Shown piece after piece: positions 51,449-62,459 of a DNA stretch of 64,000 nucleotides. The translations under genes were made by a program, and so were the position numbers. Under the pieces are notes generated by a model. The model was not told where the DNA came from. It searched no databases and saw only the letters and a list, made by a program, of their open reading frames with translations. This stretch comes from Globisporangium splendens (taxonomy: Eukaryota > Oomycota > Peronosporomycetes > Pythiales > Pythiaceae), in the NCBI GenBank assembly GCA_006386115.1, contig VFIW01000035.1:248001-312000 (forward strand). Reading direction: 5' to 3'. Every line of letters starts with the position of its first letter. Position 1 is the stretch's first letter.

Positions 51449-53302
51449 TTAGAAAGTTGGGACTTCGCGCTTGTCTGCCCACGCGTGCTTGGCGTTGGCC
51501 CAGACCTGGACGTTCTGGAACGTGGCGTCGCCGGAAGACACGAGCGAGATGCCATCCGAGTTCGTCTTGCCCTCGCAAGGGTAGATGCGCGACGAGAGCG
51601 CGAAGCGACCGTTCACGAACACTTCGACCACGGACACGTCCACGAAGATGTGGAACTTGAGCGTCTCGGTCGAGATCTTGCACTCGCTGCCCGAGCCGCT
51701 CACCAAGTCGTAGAGGTGGAAGTTGCCCTGCGTGTTGTTGCGGTCTGGGAAGTTGGTCGCGGTGAATGGCGAGCAGTCGACGGTCGAGCTCTTGGAGCGG
51801 TCCACCACGATCTTCTTGGTCGCATCGTCGTACACGACCGACGTGTACTCGTCGCCTTCCGAGCTGCGGCGGATGCGGAAGCCGACCTGGCTGCCCTTCT
51901 CGAACGAGGTCACTTCACCGTACAGTTCAAACGACTTGGAGGTCGTTGTGAGGACGGTTTCCTTGTCCTTGGTGACCGTAGCGTTTTGAATCGCCTCGGT
52001 CTTGTCGCCACGAAGCAACTGCGTGTTCGAGAGCGCCTTGAGACCGAGCGTCTTGATCGTCTTGGACGACACGGTCTTGCCGGTGCACTCGACGTTCTTG
52101 ACATCCGACACGAGCCAATCACCTGGAGCGCTCAGCTTGTTGTCTGGGTCGTAGATGTTGCGCACGATCGAGATGCCGAGTTCGCGAGGAAGCGAGAGGA
52201 TGCCGTTCCAGCCCTGTGGCTGGCGGTCGTATCCGTTCTCCTCCGTGATCCAGCCGATCATGACATCCTTGTTGCTCTTCGAGTCCTTGTACACGGCGTT
52301 GGCGTACCAGACACTGTTGTCGCTCACACCGACCATCTTTGGCTGAAAGAGACCCGCCTGCGAGTCCGTTTCACCGCAACTGTCGCGGGAGCCAATGGTG
52401 CCCGTGGCCCACATTGGGTAGCGCTTCGGGTCACCTTCGGCGGCGAACATGAGCAAGTTGTGCATTTCGCCATCTTCGTCCGTGACTTCGAGGTAGTTGG
52501 TCGTCTCGAAGTTGTAGCCCCAGTTGCCACTGTACTCGGAGAAGGTAGTGTTCTTCTCCTTCGAGAGCAAGAAGCCCTTGTACGTCCAGTCGACGTAGTT
52601 CTCCGAGTGGTAGAGGAAGATGCGAGGGCCGACGCCGTGGATGCCGCCGGCAGTCAAGAGATAGTGGCTGTTTTTTGAGCCCGTGAGGCCGTAGTGCGCG
52701 TCCAAAGACTTGGAGTGGAACACGTTCGGGTCGCGCCAGCCCGTGACGTTCATGCCCGCAGGAGGGAGCTCGATCACCGGCTTCTTGCCCTTTTGCCACG
52801 TCTTACCGCCGTCGCTGGTCGTAGCGTAGTTGACGTGCTCGCCGAACAAGTACTCCAACTTCCAACTGATTGGGAGCTTGGTCACGCCCGTGTAGAACAC
52901 AGTGTCCTTGCCGTCGACAGCCTTCTTCGCCGCGAAACCCGAGAACACGCCGAGGAAATCCCACTCGTCCTCGTTCTTGAGCGCGTCCGGGTAATCCTCC
53001 CAGGTGACTTGGTCCTTGGACACAGCGTGTCCCCACGTCATGTTGCCCCACACGGTCTGCTCTGTGTTGGATTGGTAGAACATGTGGTACAAGCCCGTGT
53101 CTTCGTCGTAGTACGGCGCACACGGATCGTTCATCCAGTTCTTGCGCGCAAGGAAGTGGTACACCGGGCGGTGCTTGTTGAACGCGGCCGTGCCTGGCTC
53201 GGCCACTGGCGCGAGACCGGCATCGTCCTGGGCCGACACGAGCATTGGCGCCGCCATGAGCGAGCCGAAGAGGAACGCAGCGAGACTTGGAACAACCTTC
53301 AT
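51449..53302 (-). CDS. Secreted GH32 beta-fructofuranosidase (invertase)
   Basis: 617 residues, single exon, from ATG MKVVPSLAAFLFGSLMAAPM. The frame is open 60 codons further upstream without an ATG. A cleavable signal peptide (about residues 1-24, ending VSA) indicates secretion. Family GH32 signatures are WMNDP (nucleophile Asp-59), WRDP (Asp-191) and WGYNFE (probable acid/base Glu-266). The C-terminal half is the beta-sandwich module with FHIFVDVSVVEVFVNGRF. It hydrolyses sucrose or fructans outside the cell. Several N-glycosylation sequons (NMT, NVT, NTT) are present. A TTTAAATT sequence lies about 100 bp upstream of the ATG. The substrate range cannot be read from sequence alone. Confidence 0.94.
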   Translation of the reverse strand: MKVVPSLAAFLFGSLMAAPMLVSAQDDAGLAPVAEPGTAAFNKHRPVYHFLARKNWMNDPCAPYYDEDTGLYHMFYQSNTEQTVWGNMTWGHAVSKDQVTWEDYPDALKNEDEWDFLGVFSGFAAKKAVDGKDTVFYTGVTKLPISWKLEYLFGEHVNYATTSDGGKTWQKGKKPVIELPPAGMNVTGWRDPNVFHSKSLDAHYGLTGSKNSHYLLTAGGIHGVGPRIFLYHSENYVDWTYKGFLLSKEKNTTFSEYSGNWGYNFETTNYLEVTDEDGEMHNLLMFAAEGDPKRYPMWATGTIGSRDSCGETDSQAGLFQPKMVGVSDNSVWYANAVYKDSKSNKDVMIGWITEENGYDRQPQGWNGILSLPRELGISIVRNIYDPDNKLSAPGDWLVSDVKNVECTGKTVSSKTIKTLGLKALSNTQLLRGDKTEAIQNATVTKDKETVLTTTSKSFELYGEVTSFEKGSQVGFRIRRSSEGDEYTSVVYDDATKKIVVDRSKSSTVDCSPFTATNFPDRNNTQGNFHLYDLVSGSGSECKISTETLKFHIFVDVSVVEVFVNGRFALSSRIYPCEGKTNSDGISLVSSGDATFQNVQVWANAKHAWADKREVPTF

Positions 53303-55844
53303 TGTTGGAGAAGCTGGTTGGTGAAGCGGCGCGACTGGTAGGAAAGGCTGGAGACTGCTCGACGAGTAAGCTGGCAAACCGAGGTGCTCGAGAGCTGGCC
53401 AATTTAAAAGTGGGCTGCTCGGAATCTTTGAAGGGTGCCGTCGTTCCGCCTCGTTGAGGTTGGCAACTCGGACGACAAGCACACGAAGATGAGGCTAGTG
53501 GGGCAGACAGACAAACAGGTTGCTGCTGCTGCAGCGCAACGCCACGCCAGACGGCCAGACAGACGGGAAAGACAGAGGGGACCTTGAACTTTGAGTGTCA
53601 TCGAGTGATCCAAGCACCCGAACTGCAACTTGGTGCATCTTTAACACGCGAACGTCACAGGCGAAAGCTGAAGAAGTTGGGACTGAACCTCTCTATTTCG
53701 ATATCCGATCCAAAGATCTCGGGACCTTGACATAGGGATTGTATGAGAATCAACCCTCTATGTTTTGATGTCTGCAGCCATTTCCAGATGGGAGTTGACA
53801 CACGAATGAATCAAGTAGAGCCACTCTCACAGGATCGGACAAGTTTACAGGACGCCAACCAGGTTAAAGTTAAAGGGCTGATCACTCCAGACGCGGTCGC
53901 ATCCTCCCGGTATTCCCTCCGTGAGGTCACTGCAAAGTAAACGCGTTTGTCTCCTTTCCATTGATATCTGTCCCCTTGTTGCCCACCGCAAAGGCATCTT
54001 TTGACGACCTTGTCGTACTTCAGAGAGTTGTAAGCATTTGCCACGAATTTTCTCGAAGCAGAGGCATTTTAGCGGTCTCGACCAGTAATCGCTGCCGTAC
54101 TTTGGTGCCGGTAAACACGTTCCTGCCCCTTTCCATGCATTTCCAAGCAGAGCATGGACAGCGTGCATTTCTATCTTGTCAGGCTTCTTCCATTTCAAAA
54201 GTTTAATGGATGTTTGGCGCATGCGGTTGGTTTCCACACACGATCGACTCGGGTCGAGTGCCTCTGTCTAATGTACCGAGAGCCAAAGAGAAGAGTCCAA
54301 CTTCAAAAAATCGAGTACGATTGCACACTGCTGGTCACCATCCTTTGGGATTAAAAATCAACCGGAAGCCGTTCTGCACTGTGACACTGTGGCACATGGA
54401 CGCCAACCCTCGTTCACTCACATTCTGCAGGTCAAAAACGAAGCAGGAATCAAGTGGGAGACAGCAGACGGGAACTCGCCGCACGGCAGAAAACTTGGGG
54501 GAAACGGGTCAGGCATCGACGCATCCTTTATAACGGTGTAAAACTTTCACATGGATTACAGCAACAAGTTACTTGATGCAGGCTCTACACAATCATCTGT
54601 TCAAATTATTGAGCGAGTTTTACAGGATCCATGTATTTTGAGAGTTAGACATAATGAGGGTAGTTTAAATTGCAAATGCCTTGCTTGGAGCAAAACTCGG
54701 TGGATAGACGAACGATCGCCCCCACAAACTCCATATTACTGTCTCGCAGATTAGCACACTCGCATGCCTTTGCTTCTGGTCTTTGTGAGGACGATTCCTT
54801 TCTTTCTTTGTTTGCTGCTAGGTCAATTACCCCAATTAATAGCGGCACAAATCCCCCAAGCACCCGAACTTGCTCCTGATCCTTTTTCACAAGTGGAGCT
54901 CATGGCTTCTGTTCCAAGTGGCTCTCTCTCTCTCTCTCTCTAGCTTGTTGCCTCGGTTGCAGTTTGAACATGAGCATTACTGAACATTCCTGAGACCTGG
55001 TTCATTCCTGAGTGCTGTGCTGTTCGTTTTCTCCATTGGAGCCCCGCTATCAAATGTTAGAAAGTGCTTCTGGTGATGCACTTGTTGTCCGTTGAACCGG
55101 TTATAGAGCACGCTACTGTTGAAATTGACGTGCCCTTGACGACACCTCTCGTGATGGAGTGGGTTGGCTGTACCCAGGTATCTCGCCATCTGGTTGCAGA
55201 GGTGGTTGCCAGCACCACCATCTCAGGTTGCACTTGAACGTTGTTGTTCTGAGACTTGATTCATTGCTGCGTTTGGATACTTTCCTGATGGATGTCACAA
55301 AATGTCTGGGAATGCATACACATGGTTGTTTATTTACTTTTGTAGCTTAGGTGCACACTATCCTACAGCTTCACATGCACTCGACTATAACGAATGACGC
55401 TTGATCACACACGAAAGCAGCGCGTGGCGACTCACAACGGGGACGGAGCCACGGCACTCGAGTTGCCCTGAGTTTGCCACTACATTTTGGAGAGTGCCTC
55501 CACTGGCGGGAGCTCCAGCATCGCCTCTCAGTGTCTGTGCCGTTCTTGAAGATTCTTGCGCACGAAGGGCACTACTTGCTTTTGCCTCGCTAGTGTTTGT
55601 TCTTTGGTGTGATGGCTTGGTGAGATCTCCATTGTGGTCGATCTGGAAAACTCGGGGAACGCACGTGGTCAGCCATGCGCGCAATCCGCCGTGATACTGG
55701 AGATGCAGCTGTGAAAACACGAAATACTCTCTTCTCACCGCCCACGTCTTCGATAGCTGGACGCGTGAACCTTGAACATCTAGTTGTTCTCGCCGAAACA
55801 CTCAACACGCATTGTATAAACCCGACTCACCTCGCTCTGGAAGC
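53303..55844. other. Long intergenic region with a CT microsatellite
   Basis: About 2.5 kb. It contains the invertase promoter on the left and, at 54922-54941, a (CT)10 repeat. Open frames up to 138 codons (55385-55801 minus) have no ATG in good position and no recognised motif. Confidence 0.45.
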
Positions 55845-58800
55845 TCACCCAGCTTGCGTAATCGAGTACGTTCGAACGCCATCGCGGGGGAATCGAGGGT
55901 GCTTGCTTTTGGCTGCACCATTGTATCGACGCGGTCCACCTCCACGCCATCGTCCGCCGCGCGCGTAGCTGTTCGAGTAGTACGATGGACGGAACGACGG
56001 CGCAGTCTGCGAGAACCCCATCGCTTCCAGGTTCAGTTGGTACTTCTCGCGCTCGTCTTCAGCGAACGCGCGGCCGTTCGGGAACACAAACTCGGGCAGA
56101 TCTTCCCAATTCAAAAGTCGCGCTTCCGCCGTCATGCTCGGGTGTTTGTCTTCAAACTGTTGTAAATCCGTCGCCATGAAGAAGCGAATGGTTTGCTCCA
56201 AGTTGCTCTTCACCTCCGGGTCATCCTTTGGTAGCAAAGGGGGCGCCATCATCATCACTGAATTGTTGTGTTGTCGGCGACAATGGAATTCAATGCCAAT
56301 AAACATGCATGAACCCGGCGTGCTCCCATTGCTCGTGTGGGGGAAGTACGTTGGATACGCATGAACGCGCGACACGAGCGTCACATGCTGCACGCTGTCG
56401 ACGAGCTTCCGCAGGCGAGACGAGACAAACTTGCCCCACTTGTGCATGTTGCTCGGTGTATCCGCTTGGAAATCCACGACCAGGTACGTTCCATAACGAA
56501 TGAACATGTTCGACGGCTCAAACAGCTTCTCCCAAGCGCAGGACGCGACTTCTGGAATTTCCATCGGAATTTCCTCAGCGTACTCCGTCATCGTCGACTC
56601 ACTGCCCATGCAGAACGAGCCGAGGTTCTCATATCCGGAAGAACCTCCAAACTTCATGTCCTGGTCATCCTGCATCTCAGTCGAGGCGCCAAGCATGGAG
56701 CTTGGAATCTCAGCCGCAGTTTCCGCCAAGTACCGCGCGCGCCAGAATTCTTCGTAAATCACTGAAAAGGTCGATTGGGAGACTTGCACCGACGAGTTCA
56801 TGTGCGGGTATGCCGGCGTGATGATCGGCATGATGTGGGCGCGGTCGTAGATATTCTGGCGCGGGTCCCACATCTCAAAGCCTAAACCAGCATCGTAGAT
56901 CACGTTCAGCATCACTGGCTGTGGCCACTGCCACTCCGACATCACTTGGAAGAACCGCACAAACACCTTCGCTGGTTCAGCATCTGGGTACAACTGGCAC
57001 ACAAACGCAACGAGGATCGCCCAGCTGATGCCGCCCAGGTACCCGAGTTTCGCCGAGTAAATGCCACGACGGCGCGCCCAGGTACGCACGGCACGAAGCA
57101 CAATGCGGAACACACGGCGCTTCGGCACGAGACACAGCAGCATCGAGCTCACGCGAGGCGCGTTCAGACTCTTCATCGACGCCGCATGCACGCCAACGAG
57201 CATGTGGTCCGAGTCAATCTCTTGGTGGGACTCGACACAGGACATCGGCAAGCGCGCAAACAGCAAATCCATACTCACACCAAGGAACGACAACGAAATT
57301 AGTGGCACGTACGCATTCGGCACTGGCGCCAGATGCGTGACGCCATCCGTGTGCTCAAGAGTCTTGGAGAACGAGCTGAAAAAATCTTCATGGGTCACGT
57401 GGTAGGGCACGACACAAACAGCATCGATGTCCGAGTTCGGGTCGTTCAGACCTAGACGGTACGAGCCAGCAAGGAAGAGCGAGCCGCTGGTTAGCGCGAT
57501 ATGCTCTTCACTCAGCCCGCGTTCATGGCCCACTTGCTTCACCCATCGGGTGAGCAGATCAGACAGCAGCTTCAACACCTGCATCTTGTGCTCGCGAGCC
57601 TCAGGTGCATCCGTCGGCGACAACTCGTCCACGTACTCCAAGAACGACGAGTTGATGGAAGGATCGATCTCTTGCACCAAGGTAGCATTCTCGACAACGC
57701 TGCCGACAGCCGGCACGAGGTGGCACTTGTGGTAGAGCACATCGCGGGCTTCATCGAGCGCGCCTATATGGATACTCGAGTACAGATTCTGCGCCACTTC
57801 TTGCGAGATCACGCACTGACGAGCCGCATGCTCGACCGACCAAGAGAGCGCATTGGCTTCTTCGTATTCGCGATGCGCCATGAACTCAGCCGACAGGTCA
57901 TTGATGCGATCCAGCAGCATCAGCGCCTCAAAGTCTTGCTCTTCTTCCAGCGACATCACATCCGAGAGTACGTCATGGTCGTCCAGATTGTGGTGCGCAT
58001 CGATACCATTCATGCCACGATCCTGGCGCTGGATACCGAAGCCCGACACGGGACTGTGGTGCGGACTCGGACACGAGGACTCTGCGGTCGACTCGCTGTT
58101 GGTATCGTCGTTATCCAACTCCGAAAGATCATCATCACCACATTCCGCAGAGAGAGCGTTCTTTCCCTTTTCTTCAACCGCTGGAGCAGCAGCCTCATAG
58201 CGCACAGATGAGCTCGAACTCTCACGACGTACCACGGCGCGACCTGATTCACGTTGCACCTGCTTGCTCGAAGATTCCTTTGGTATTCGCTTAGCATCTT
58301 CCACTCGCACAGCGGAGCAGCACGCTTTCGAGTCCGGCACGCTCATCGCACGATCTTTACGCGTTTGTTGCGTTGCCGTGGAGTTCACATGGTTCTCTTC
58401 TTTGGAGCCTGCCAGACGACGCCACACTGGCCACGAGGCCGATCGCTGCAAGAGCACGAGATCCGCAGACGCAGATCGACCACGGAATGCTGGGACGCCC
58501 TCCTTGGCCGCGTCCTTTTCAATCTTCTTGATACACTTTCTTGGCGACGCAAATGCCGAGTCGAGCGCCGACTTCTTTTTCGCTGCGGGCAGCTGCTGTT
58601 CACTGGATTTCAACGATTTGTCACTCTTCACTCGGCCACTGAGCCCTTCCTCGTCTCGATGGCGTGAAGACAGCGCTTGTCTGTTTCGACTGTCGCTCTT
58701 CTTCTCATTGTTCTCATGGTTCATATCAAGTTTGCTGCTGCTGCTGCCAGTGCTTTGCACCGAATCATTGCGTTTCCGGAACGCCGGAGCGCTCTCTGCG

Positions 58801-59099
58801 ATTCTCGACACGCTGCGCGAGCGCAGCAGCTTGGCGCGCTGGCACGTAGTCTGGCGCGGCTTTTGGTCGTGGCGGTGGTCGCGCTTGGTCGTCGCAGGCG
58901 CACGAAGCGACGGCGCCACAGGCTTAGGCGCGGCGGGCACGCCGTTCTTGACGGCATCTTTCCAGGAGAGCGGAGCCAGAGATGGCGTTTTGGCCGATGA
59001 CAAAGAGGAGGAACCACTGGCGGAGATGCTACTGCTTCCGACGACTGCGGCCGCCATGGTCGGGGGACGCACTGCACTGCTGGTCGCTGGACGAATCAT
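55845..59099 (-). CDS. Poly(A) polymerase-type nucleotidyltransferase with long N-terminal extension
   Basis: 1084 residues, single exon, ATG MIRPATSSAVRPPTMAAAVV. The first ~470 residues are Ser/Lys/Glu-rich, probably disordered, with many basic patches. The catalytic domain carries LFLAGSYRLGLNDPNSDIDA, with Asp-557 and Asp-559 and a third Asp near 611 (SMDLLF), the metal-binding triad of nucleotidyltransferases. The canonical poly(A) polymerase central domain follows (RRRGIYSAKLGYLGGISWAI, then FEMWDPRQNIYDRAHIMPII), with the RNA-binding-like C-terminal domain (FIGIEFHCRR) after it. The end is Arg/Gly-rich (ARGGRWRGGGPRRY). It should add poly(A) tails to nuclear pre-mRNA. Canonical enzymes are 500-750 residues, so the extension is unusual. 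Confidence 0.92.
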   Translation of the reverse strand: MIRPATSSAVRPPTMAAAVVGSSSISASGSSSLSSAKTPSLAPLSWKDAVKNGVPAAPKPVAPSLRAPATTKRDHRHDQKPRQTTCQRAKLLRSRSVSRIAESAPAFRKRNDSVQSTGSSSSKLDMNHENNEKKSDSRNRQALSSRHRDEEGLSGRVKSDKSLKSSEQQLPAAKKKSALDSAFASPRKCIKKIEKDAAKEGVPAFRGRSASADLVLLQRSASWPVWRRLAGSKEENHVNSTATQQTRKDRAMSVPDSKACCSAVRVEDAKRIPKESSSKQVQRESGRAVVRRESSSSSVRYEAAAPAVEEKGKNALSAECGDDDLSELDNDDTNSESTAESSCPSPHHSPVSGFGIQRQDRGMNGIDAHHNLDDHDVLSDVMSLEEEQDFEALMLLDRINDLSAEFMAHREYEEANALSWSVEHAARQCVISQEVAQNLYSSIHIGALDEARDVLYHKCHLVPAVGSVVENATLVQEIDPSINSSFLEYVDELSPTDAPEAREHKMQVLKLLSDLLTRWVKQVGHERGLSEEHIALTSGSLFLAGSYRLGLNDPNSDIDAVCVVPYHVTHEDFFSSFSKTLEHTDGVTHLAPVPNAYVPLISLSFLGVSMDLLFARLPMSCVESHQEIDSDHMLVGVHAASMKSLNAPRVSSMLLCLVPKRRVFRIVLRAVRTWARRRGIYSAKLGYLGGISWAILVAFVCQLYPDAEPAKVFVRFFQVMSEWQWPQPVMLNVIYDAGLGFEMWDPRQNIYDRAHIMPIITPAYPHMNSSVQVSQSTFSVIYEEFWRARYLAETAAEIPSSMLGASTEMQDDQDMKFGGSSGYENLGSFCMGSESTMTEYAEEIPMEIPEVASCAWEKLFEPSNMFIRYGTYLVVDFQADTPSNMHKWGKFVSSRLRKLVDSVQHVTLVSRVHAYPTYFPHTSNGSTPGSCMFIGIEFHCRRQHNNSVMMMAPPLLPKDDPEVKSNLEQTIRFFMATDLQQFEDKHPSMTAEARLLNWEDLPEFVFPNGRAFAEDEREKYQLNLEAMGFSQTAPSFRPSYYSNSYARGGRWRGGGPRRYNGAAKSKHPRFPRDGVRTYSITQAG

Positions 59100-62000
59100 T
59101 TCTCACGCCTTCTAATATTGGGGCTTGTTCAGGACAACTGATAGTCGCTTTACGTCGATATATAGAGAGATGTGTATAAAGGGAATTTGATACCCACTGG
59201 ATAGAGAGAAACAGCGCTCTTCCACGTACCACGTACTCTAAACTCGCGTCAAGTCGCAATGTTCCGGAACTCTTTTTTCTTTGCGGGAAGTTTGCGTTGT
59301 TGGTTTGTCGATTTGTTCAAACAAACAGGAAACCGACGACACAGTTGCTTCTTTTTCTTTCGCCTTGTTCCAAACGCGCAGCTGCTGCTTTCGTTTCCAA
59401 TATGCGGCGCTCACAAACGATCAACCGAAGGCGTGTTCAAGACCTGCTCTCAAGAGTCGACTAGGTGCTAACGACAACAGAAAATATCGACTAGAGCACC
59501 TGCACCATCGCAACACGCACGAAAATAAAAAAACCAACAACACAACAACAACACGCGAGTTCAATCAGCGCCTCCACATTCAACCGCTCGGTGCGCACCC
59601 CACACAGACAAACGCATACAAGCAAACGCACCGTGTTGAAGTGAGCAAGTCTCTTTGTAGGTGTAGGCTGTTGCTACACAAGTGCAGACGGCAGAGTGTG
59701 CGAGTAGCGGTAGAGAGAGATGCAGACGCAGAGAGAGGCCGAGCAACAACCGATCGCTGCTGCTGGTGCTTCTGTCCTGTGTCTGTCAGCCTCTCGTGCT
59801 GGGCGAGTGTCGGTGTATGAGAGCGAGTATGGAGCGTGGGCGGGCAGGCGGCTGCAAGTGTGCGGTTGCCTGTCGGGACTGACTGACGAGGGGAAGGAAA
59901 TAAAGAGCACAGTGAACGGCACAAGCCACCGAGTCGGAGTGATGGTCGCTTACTGGCCCAATTGTCGGAAACCTGTTTACACCTATATACCTGTGTGTTG
60001 CAATAGGACTGCGGAAAGAGATGTACACCCAACAAAATGGAACTCGGAGCTGAAGTAACACGAAGAATTAGGTTTGAGAGGACATTCGATAAAGTTCGCT
60101 TCGAAAGTGTCGTGAGAGTGGCAGGAGGGATGATCCGACTGATTTCATATACGGACACGCACAGTTCGCCCATCCCCGAGGGCCAGCCCACCGTCGTCAC
60201 CCTGCTTGCGTTGCTGCCGAGATCTGTTGAAAGAGCCCTAACCTCATGTTTCCCCTCATCACCTACTGTACCATCCGCCTTTTTGATCCGCTCATCAAGT
60301 CTCCACTTTGGTTTGGACGACAGGCAGACCTCCACCAGCCAAAGCCGATACTGCTAATTACCCTTGTGAAAAAGGTACAATGAAGTCGCCATCGATTTGA
60401 AAGGGATTCAATTGCACTTCCCTGAAATACGCTTGCTACCTTCTGTTTCCGATAGAGTGCGTACCTTTATAGTTGTTGATCCCTCTGTCAAGTTATACAT
60501 CCTATGTTTTGTCTGTTGCAGGGTTGAATGCATTGCGAGGTGGATCACACAAGTGAATGGACCACAATGCAACTTCAAGACCCATCAAGGGTTGCTGCGT
60601 TTCTAGCTGCACATTTTGCACCAGTGAGTGGATGGGGGGGGGGGGTTCGCTGACGTTGTCACTCCTGAAAGAGGGTGATTTGAGCTGCTGGTGGTGCGCA
60701 TGTGCTGGGCTATTGCGTCTTGGTCGATTCCTGCTCTCGGTTCTTCAACCACCACCCTTTTGGTTTTATTTTTCGTTGCGAGGCAGAAAGCTCGCGCAAG
60801 TCTCCACATAACGTTCATCTTGTCCGATGGTTCGTCTTTGTTTCGTCCGCCCTTCGTCATACAAACTCCGATAGAGAGCGAACCTGGGATGGTTGCGAAA
60901 ATCCATATCACACGCAACAGACAACAAACAAATAGCATTCGCATCTTTTGCTTGGGTTTCAGCTGTTCCTGCAACGCATTCTTTCACGGAGATTCGCAGA
61001 CCAGTCGTCTAATTGCCTGTTTAGAAAGGGTAGACTCTATGCAACGCATAGAAGGTGCGATGATGGCAGAGTTTACTTCTAGAATGCTTCGAATGATATG
61101 AGATATCGGATACAAGAGGTGGATGTGGCTCGCTACTCGACAAATTCCGAGAAAACGCTGTCTCGAGACCACTCGTACCTAATGCTGGCGTAATCACAAC
61201 ACGGCAAGTGTTCACCAACAGACCTCGCGTGAGGCAATTTTCGCCGTGAGTTTAGAGGCTTTTCTTTCGGAGAGAGCAGTGACAAGTCTCTTCTTGCCTT
61301 GCTGCAATCCACTATCCCAGACAAAGTGTGAGGTTGATTGATTGCTTTTTCTCAGTGCATGCAAAAATGAACTGGAGCTGCCTGCAAATAGACTTGTATA
61401 GTGGATCTGCTGACCGTTGGATCCATGAGTTTATTCCACCTGCACACGTACTTTTTCGAACCTGTCGATGGAGCAGTTGAGGAACAGCGGACAGCGTACG
61501 CTCGTCCACTTACAAATTCCAAGGGTGGATCTAGGAAGAGAACAGGTGTCAACACTTTAGTTAGTGCAGTATCAACCCACCAAAGGTTAGGGCAAAGAAA
61601 TTGAGAGCCACCAATCACGACGCATGAGACATGCGGAGGATAGGGCTGCTTTCTTCTTTAGCAATCCAGTTTAGCTAACCCAACTGGTACACTGTACCGC
61701 GACAGCCGAGTCTCCTCCGAGTTGTCAATCTTTATATATCCTTTCAAAGTGTATATTGATGACAAACGTCAGTTATGAAAGGGTTTTCTTTGCAAGTTTC
61801 GTCGAAAACCCGTTCTGTTGATGACCCACACTCTGCTATACCTTTGTCTTCTAATTACCTTAGTAATCGTATCATATCAGACATTCATCCGAATGGACAC
61901 ACAACCCAAAATGGCACAAACCGCACAAAAATGACAGGAATATGGGTTGTGAATGCGCGATGCGTCCTGCCTCGCTCGCTGTGCTGCTAACCAGCACATT

Positions 62001-62184
62001 ATCTCCAACCGTGGCGTCTAATGATCCGCGCAGTGTGCTACGCATGTCGCTCCTTCCTCTCGCATGACCCAAGAAGCACGTTCGGGTGGTGATGGCGACG
62101 GTATCCACAATCGTCCTACACTCTCCCTCCTCCGCTGCCTTGGCGCATTCATGCGCTGGGCGTCATCTTCACTTGATGCGCTGG

Positions 62185-62226
<42 letters not shown>

Positions 62227-62459
62227 TGTGTGTGTGTTGTCGTTGCGCCACACACACACACACCCAGTTCCGCCAGCTGCTGACCCGTTGTTATCCATCA
62301 AGCCGTGGGATCATCACGCGATGATTACAAGAGAACGAGAAAGAACGCGTGAATGGACCTCTGTCGATGCGCAATGGCGCGTCCCCACCCGCTTCGCTTC
62401 CTGTCAGATTTGCTTGGACATGGCTTCAAGAATCTCCTTGTTATGAATGGCGCAGCAGA
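59100..62459. other. Long intergenic region, no gene supported
   Basis: About 3.4 kb. The part next to the polymerase is its promoter. A 251-codon minus-strand frame (59580-60335) lacks an ATG near its start, contains low-complexity Ser/Thr/Arg sequence and shows no motif. A run of 12 G residues lies at 60634-60645 and a GT/CA microsatellite near 62.2 kb. Confidence 0.45.
62185..62264. repeat. GT microsatellite followed by a CA microsatellite
   Basis: A (GT)n tract from 62185 to 62237, interrupted once by GG, is followed 11 bases later by a (CA)n tract, 62249-62264. The two arms are complementary and could fold into a hairpin of about 15 bp, or form left-handed DNA. Confidence 0.85.

Noticed and set aside
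51365..52678. 437-codon plus-strand frame opposite the invertase gene
   Set aside because: It is an antisense shadow of a strongly codon-biased gene: Val/Arg/Asp-rich, no domain, and the minus-strand GH32 protein is unmistakable.
58264..59115. 283-codon plus-strand frame opposite the poly(A) polymerase N terminus
   Set aside because: It arises from the low-complexity extension on the other strand; no recognisable protein.
59580..60335. 251-codon minus-strand frame upstream of the polymerase
   Set aside because: No ATG near its start, Ser/Thr/Arg low complexity, no motif; it lies in the probable promoter region.
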